Shown: positions 6,391-8,023 of the stretch, piece after piece
How the letters are laid out: each line of letters starts with the position of its first letter
Position numbering within the stretch: position 1 is the first letter of the stretch
NCBI GenBank assembly: GCA_030667725.1
Contig: DAOUVH010000039.1
Span: 1 to 8,023, forward strand
Length of the DNA stretch: 8,023 nucleotides
Reading direction: 5' to 3'
Origin: Candidatus Cloacimonadota bacterium
GTDB lineage: Bacteria > Cloacimonadota > Cloacimonadia > Cloacimonadales > TCS61
The notes under the pieces: model-generated
What the model was told of the DNA's origin: nothing
The model's input: only the letters and a program-made list of their open reading frames with translations
Database searches by the model: none
Made by a program: the position numbers and the translations under genes

Positions 6391-7653
6391 TTACAAATTT
6401 TCTTGTACTTCAATTCTCTTCATTTCCACGGTTATTATTCTTTTATCTGTAGCTTGGATTATTGTGATATCCCAATTTCCAATTTTTAGTTTAGTATCTG
6501 CTCTAGGAATTCTCTCGAGTTTATCTATGATCATCCCTGCAATTGTTTCATAATCTCCTAATGGCAGATCCATATCGTAATCATCGTTAAGAAAATCAAT
6601 TTCTGCATAGCTTTGCACTCTGTACAATCCACTTGATATTTGGCTTATCTCTTCGGTTGCGTTATCATATTCATCTTCAATTTCACCGACAATTTCTTCT
6701 AGAATATCTTCAATTGTAATAACACCTGCAGTACCGCCATAGGAGTCCAGGATAATCGCCATACTCACTTTTTCTTTCTGCATTACCGTAAGAAGCTTAT
6801 TCACATCCATAGTTTCCGGTGCAAAGAAAGCATTCCTTATAAAATCTGCAGCAGTAAGACCATCATGGTCTTTTTGTTTTAAGAGATCATATATTATTAA
6901 GATCCCCTTGATATTATCCAGGTCATTTTCATAAACCGGGAATCTTGTGAATCCCCTTTCCTTAGCAATAGAAATAATCTCATCAATAGATGCATCTAAT
7001 GGGAATGCAATGATATCAGTACGGTGAATCATCACGTTCTGAGCATCTAATTCTGAGAATTCAAGTGCCTCTTCCAGCATTTCCATTTGATCTTCATGTA
7101 GAACACCGTCATCTTTAGCCTCAGAGAGCATAAATGAAAGATCTTCTCGTGAAATAAAATTGTATCTTGATTGATGTGGAAGTTTAAAGAGTTTTGCGAG
7201 AGTTTTATTTAAATAGGATACGAATTTGACAAAAGGTGTAAAAATAAAACTAAAGAATTTGAGCATTGGAAATCCTTTGCTTACCAATCTATTTGGGAAA
7301 TCTCTGTAAAGTGCTTTTGGTATCAACTCAGCAAAAATAAGTATCAATCCTGCGAGAATGAGAGTTGCAGTATGCTCTGAAATATTAATTACAGACTTTT
7401 TATTTAAAGTATTAATAAGAAAGATTGAAAGTGAAGATACTACAACAAGTGATATGTTTGTTCCAAATAAAGTTGTTCCAAATATCTGGTCAGGTTTTTC
7501 CAGAAAAGTAAGTATCTGTTTCTTTTTTTTACTACTTTTTGCTTCTTGCTCTAGTTTTAATCTATCAAGAGAGATGAGACCCTTCTCTATACCTGAAAAA
7601 AAACCAGATAAGATAAAGAATAAAATTATGATGAAAAGTGATATGATCCACAT
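6391..7653 (-). CDS. CNNM/CorC (HlyC)-family membrane protein with paired CBS domains
   Basis: This 420-residue membrane protein belongs to a family linked to magnesium and cobalt efflux or resistance. It has three parts. The CNNM (DUF21) transmembrane domain covers about 1-185. Its hydrophobic start leads into FSGIEKGLISLDRLKL, followed by a TTLFGTNISLVVVSSL segment and AELIPKAL at 108-115. A linker helix, DDGVLHEDQMEMLEEALEF, leads to two CBS domains at about 205-328, which in relatives bind adenine nucleotides and Mg. The second ends in the family signature GGTAGVITIEDILEEIVGEIEDE (306-328). The C-terminal CorC/HlyC domain covers about 345-415. It starts two bases after the release factor 1 stop with no strong Shine-Dalgarno, so coupled translation is likely. 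Older annotations call such proteins hemolysins; I see no support for that. Mg2+ is the likeliest ion, but this is inferred. Confidence 0.93.
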   Translation of the reverse strand: MWIISLFIIILFFILSGFFSGIEKGLISLDRLKLEQEAKSSKKKKQILTFLEKPDQIFGTTLFGTNISLVVVSSLSIFLINTLNKKSVINISEHTATLILAGLILIFAELIPKALYRDFPNRLVSKGFPMLKFFSFIFTPFVKFVSYLNKTLAKLFKLPHQSRYNFISREDLSFMLSEAKDDGVLHEDQMEMLEEALEFSELDAQNVMIHRTDIIAFPLDASIDEIISIAKERGFTRFPVYENDLDNIKGILIIYDLLKQKDHDGLTAADFIRNAFFAPETMDVNKLLTVMQKEKVSMAIILDSYGGTAGVITIEDILEEIVGEIEDEYDNATEEISQISSGLYRVQSYAEIDFLNDDYDMDLPLGDYETIAGMIIDKLERIPRADTKLKIGNWDITIIQATDKRIITVEMKRIEVQENL

Positions 7654-7655
7654 TA

Positions 7656-8023
7656 TTAATTTTCTACTTTTTCATTCCTATATGCTAATTTTAAAGCATC
7701 AATAAATTCATCCAACTCACCAAGCAAAATGTCATTCAATCTGAATGTTGTCAATTTTATTCTATGGTCTGTGACTCTGGATTGAGGAAAATTATAAGTT
7801 CTTATTTTTGCACTTCTATCACCAGAACCAACTTGTGACTTACGTTTAGCAGAGATTTCTGCCTCATGTTTAGTTAGTTCCTGATCATATAATCTTGATC
7901 TGAGTACTTTATAAGCTTTATTCTTGTTTTTAAGCTGTGATTTCTCGTCCTGGCAGGTTACAACAAGTCCGGTTGGTTCATGTGTGATCCGAACGGCAGA
8001 GTCTGTTGTATTCACACTTTGCC
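7656..8023 (-). CDS. prfA: Peptide chain release factor 1, C-terminal third (5' end beyond window)
   Basis: The window edge falls inside the gene, at the GGQ motif. The first two visible bases (GG) are the end of a glycine codon, followed by [11 protein letters not shown]. The GGQ loop enters the ribosomal peptidyl transferase centre and releases the finished chain at UAA and UAG codons. About 121 residues are visible. Family marks downstream of the motif are [37 protein letters not shown] and a helical C-terminus, [12 protein letters not shown]. These match RF1; the [16 protein letters not shown] block is typical of the RF1/RF2 core. The GTG near 8015 is an internal valine codon, not a start. 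The TAA stop at 7658-7656 is followed by the CNNM gene after two bases. The codon-recognition domain that would separate RF1 from RF2 is not in view, so the RF1 call rests on C-terminal similarity. Confidence 0.95.
   Translation of the reverse strand, partial: QSVNTTDSAVRITHEPTGLVVTCQDEKSQLKNKNKAYKVLRSRLYDQELTKHEAEISAKRKSQVGSGDRSAKIRTYNFPQSRVTDHRIKLTTFRLNDILLGELDEFIDALKLAYRNEKVEN

Noticed and set aside
8013..8015. GTG near the window end as the start of a separate small gene
   Set aside because: It is an internal valine of release factor 1, in frame right after the GGQ and S codons. The upstream part is cut by the window edge.
1..8023. CRISPR arrays, tRNAs, insertion sequences, prophage or plasmid signals
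   Set aside because: I saw no repeated spacer units, no tRNA-like cloverleaf, no transposase or integrase frame, and no change in base use. Every stretch over 300 bases is coding.

Overview
The window is an AT-rich stretch of a bacterial chromosome, with GC content in the mid-30s per cent by eye. It is packed with genes that all lie on the minus strand. I read nine protein-coding genes: two cut by the window ends and seven complete. I see no RNA genes, mobile elements, CRISPR arrays or plus-strand genes. TAA, TGA and TAG all act as stops, so the code is standard. Shine-Dalgarno sites of the AGGAG/GAGG type precede most genes. The fused bacterial FtcD resembles what I remember of Bacteroidota-type enzymes. 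That, the base composition and the gene order suggest an uncultured anaerobe of the Fibrobacteres-Chlorobi-Bacteroidetes group, for example Cloacimonadota. This placement is an inference without any search.

In transcription order (from high to low coordinates), the window opens inside peptide chain release factor 1, exactly at its GGQ motif (8023-7656). Two bases later comes a CNNM/CorC-type membrane protein with paired CBS domains (7653-6391). A stand-alone PTS EIIA type-2 domain protein follows (6371-5910), then a CPA2-type cation:proton antiporter (5906-4692) and a small PII-like protein (4682-4368). A bifunctional glutamate formimidoyltransferase/formimidotetrahydrofolate cyclodeaminase is next (4347-2683), then a DUF2721 membrane protein (2622-2182) and a COG0731-type radical SAM protein with a C-terminal winged helix (2185-1250). 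After a 172-base gap comes a THUMP-domain RNA methyltransferase of the RlmL/YpsC type (1077 to beyond position 1).

Spacing between release factor 1 and the radical SAM gene never exceeds about 60 bases and is often 2-20 bases or a 4-base overlap. These eight genes could therefore be one transcription unit. The 172-base gap is the only place where I would look for a new promoter.

The most interesting part is the 7653-4368 block. It joins a divalent-cation CNNM/CBS membrane protein, a phosphorylatable EIIA domain with no other PTS component nearby, a monovalent cation/proton antiporter and a PII-fold protein. Both the EIIA and PII folds are usually sensors or regulators, so the block may be a transporter with two soluble control proteins, one reading PTS phosphorylation state and one reading a small-molecule ligand. 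That function is a hypothesis. The families themselves are recognised with good confidence, except the PII-like call, which is moderate.
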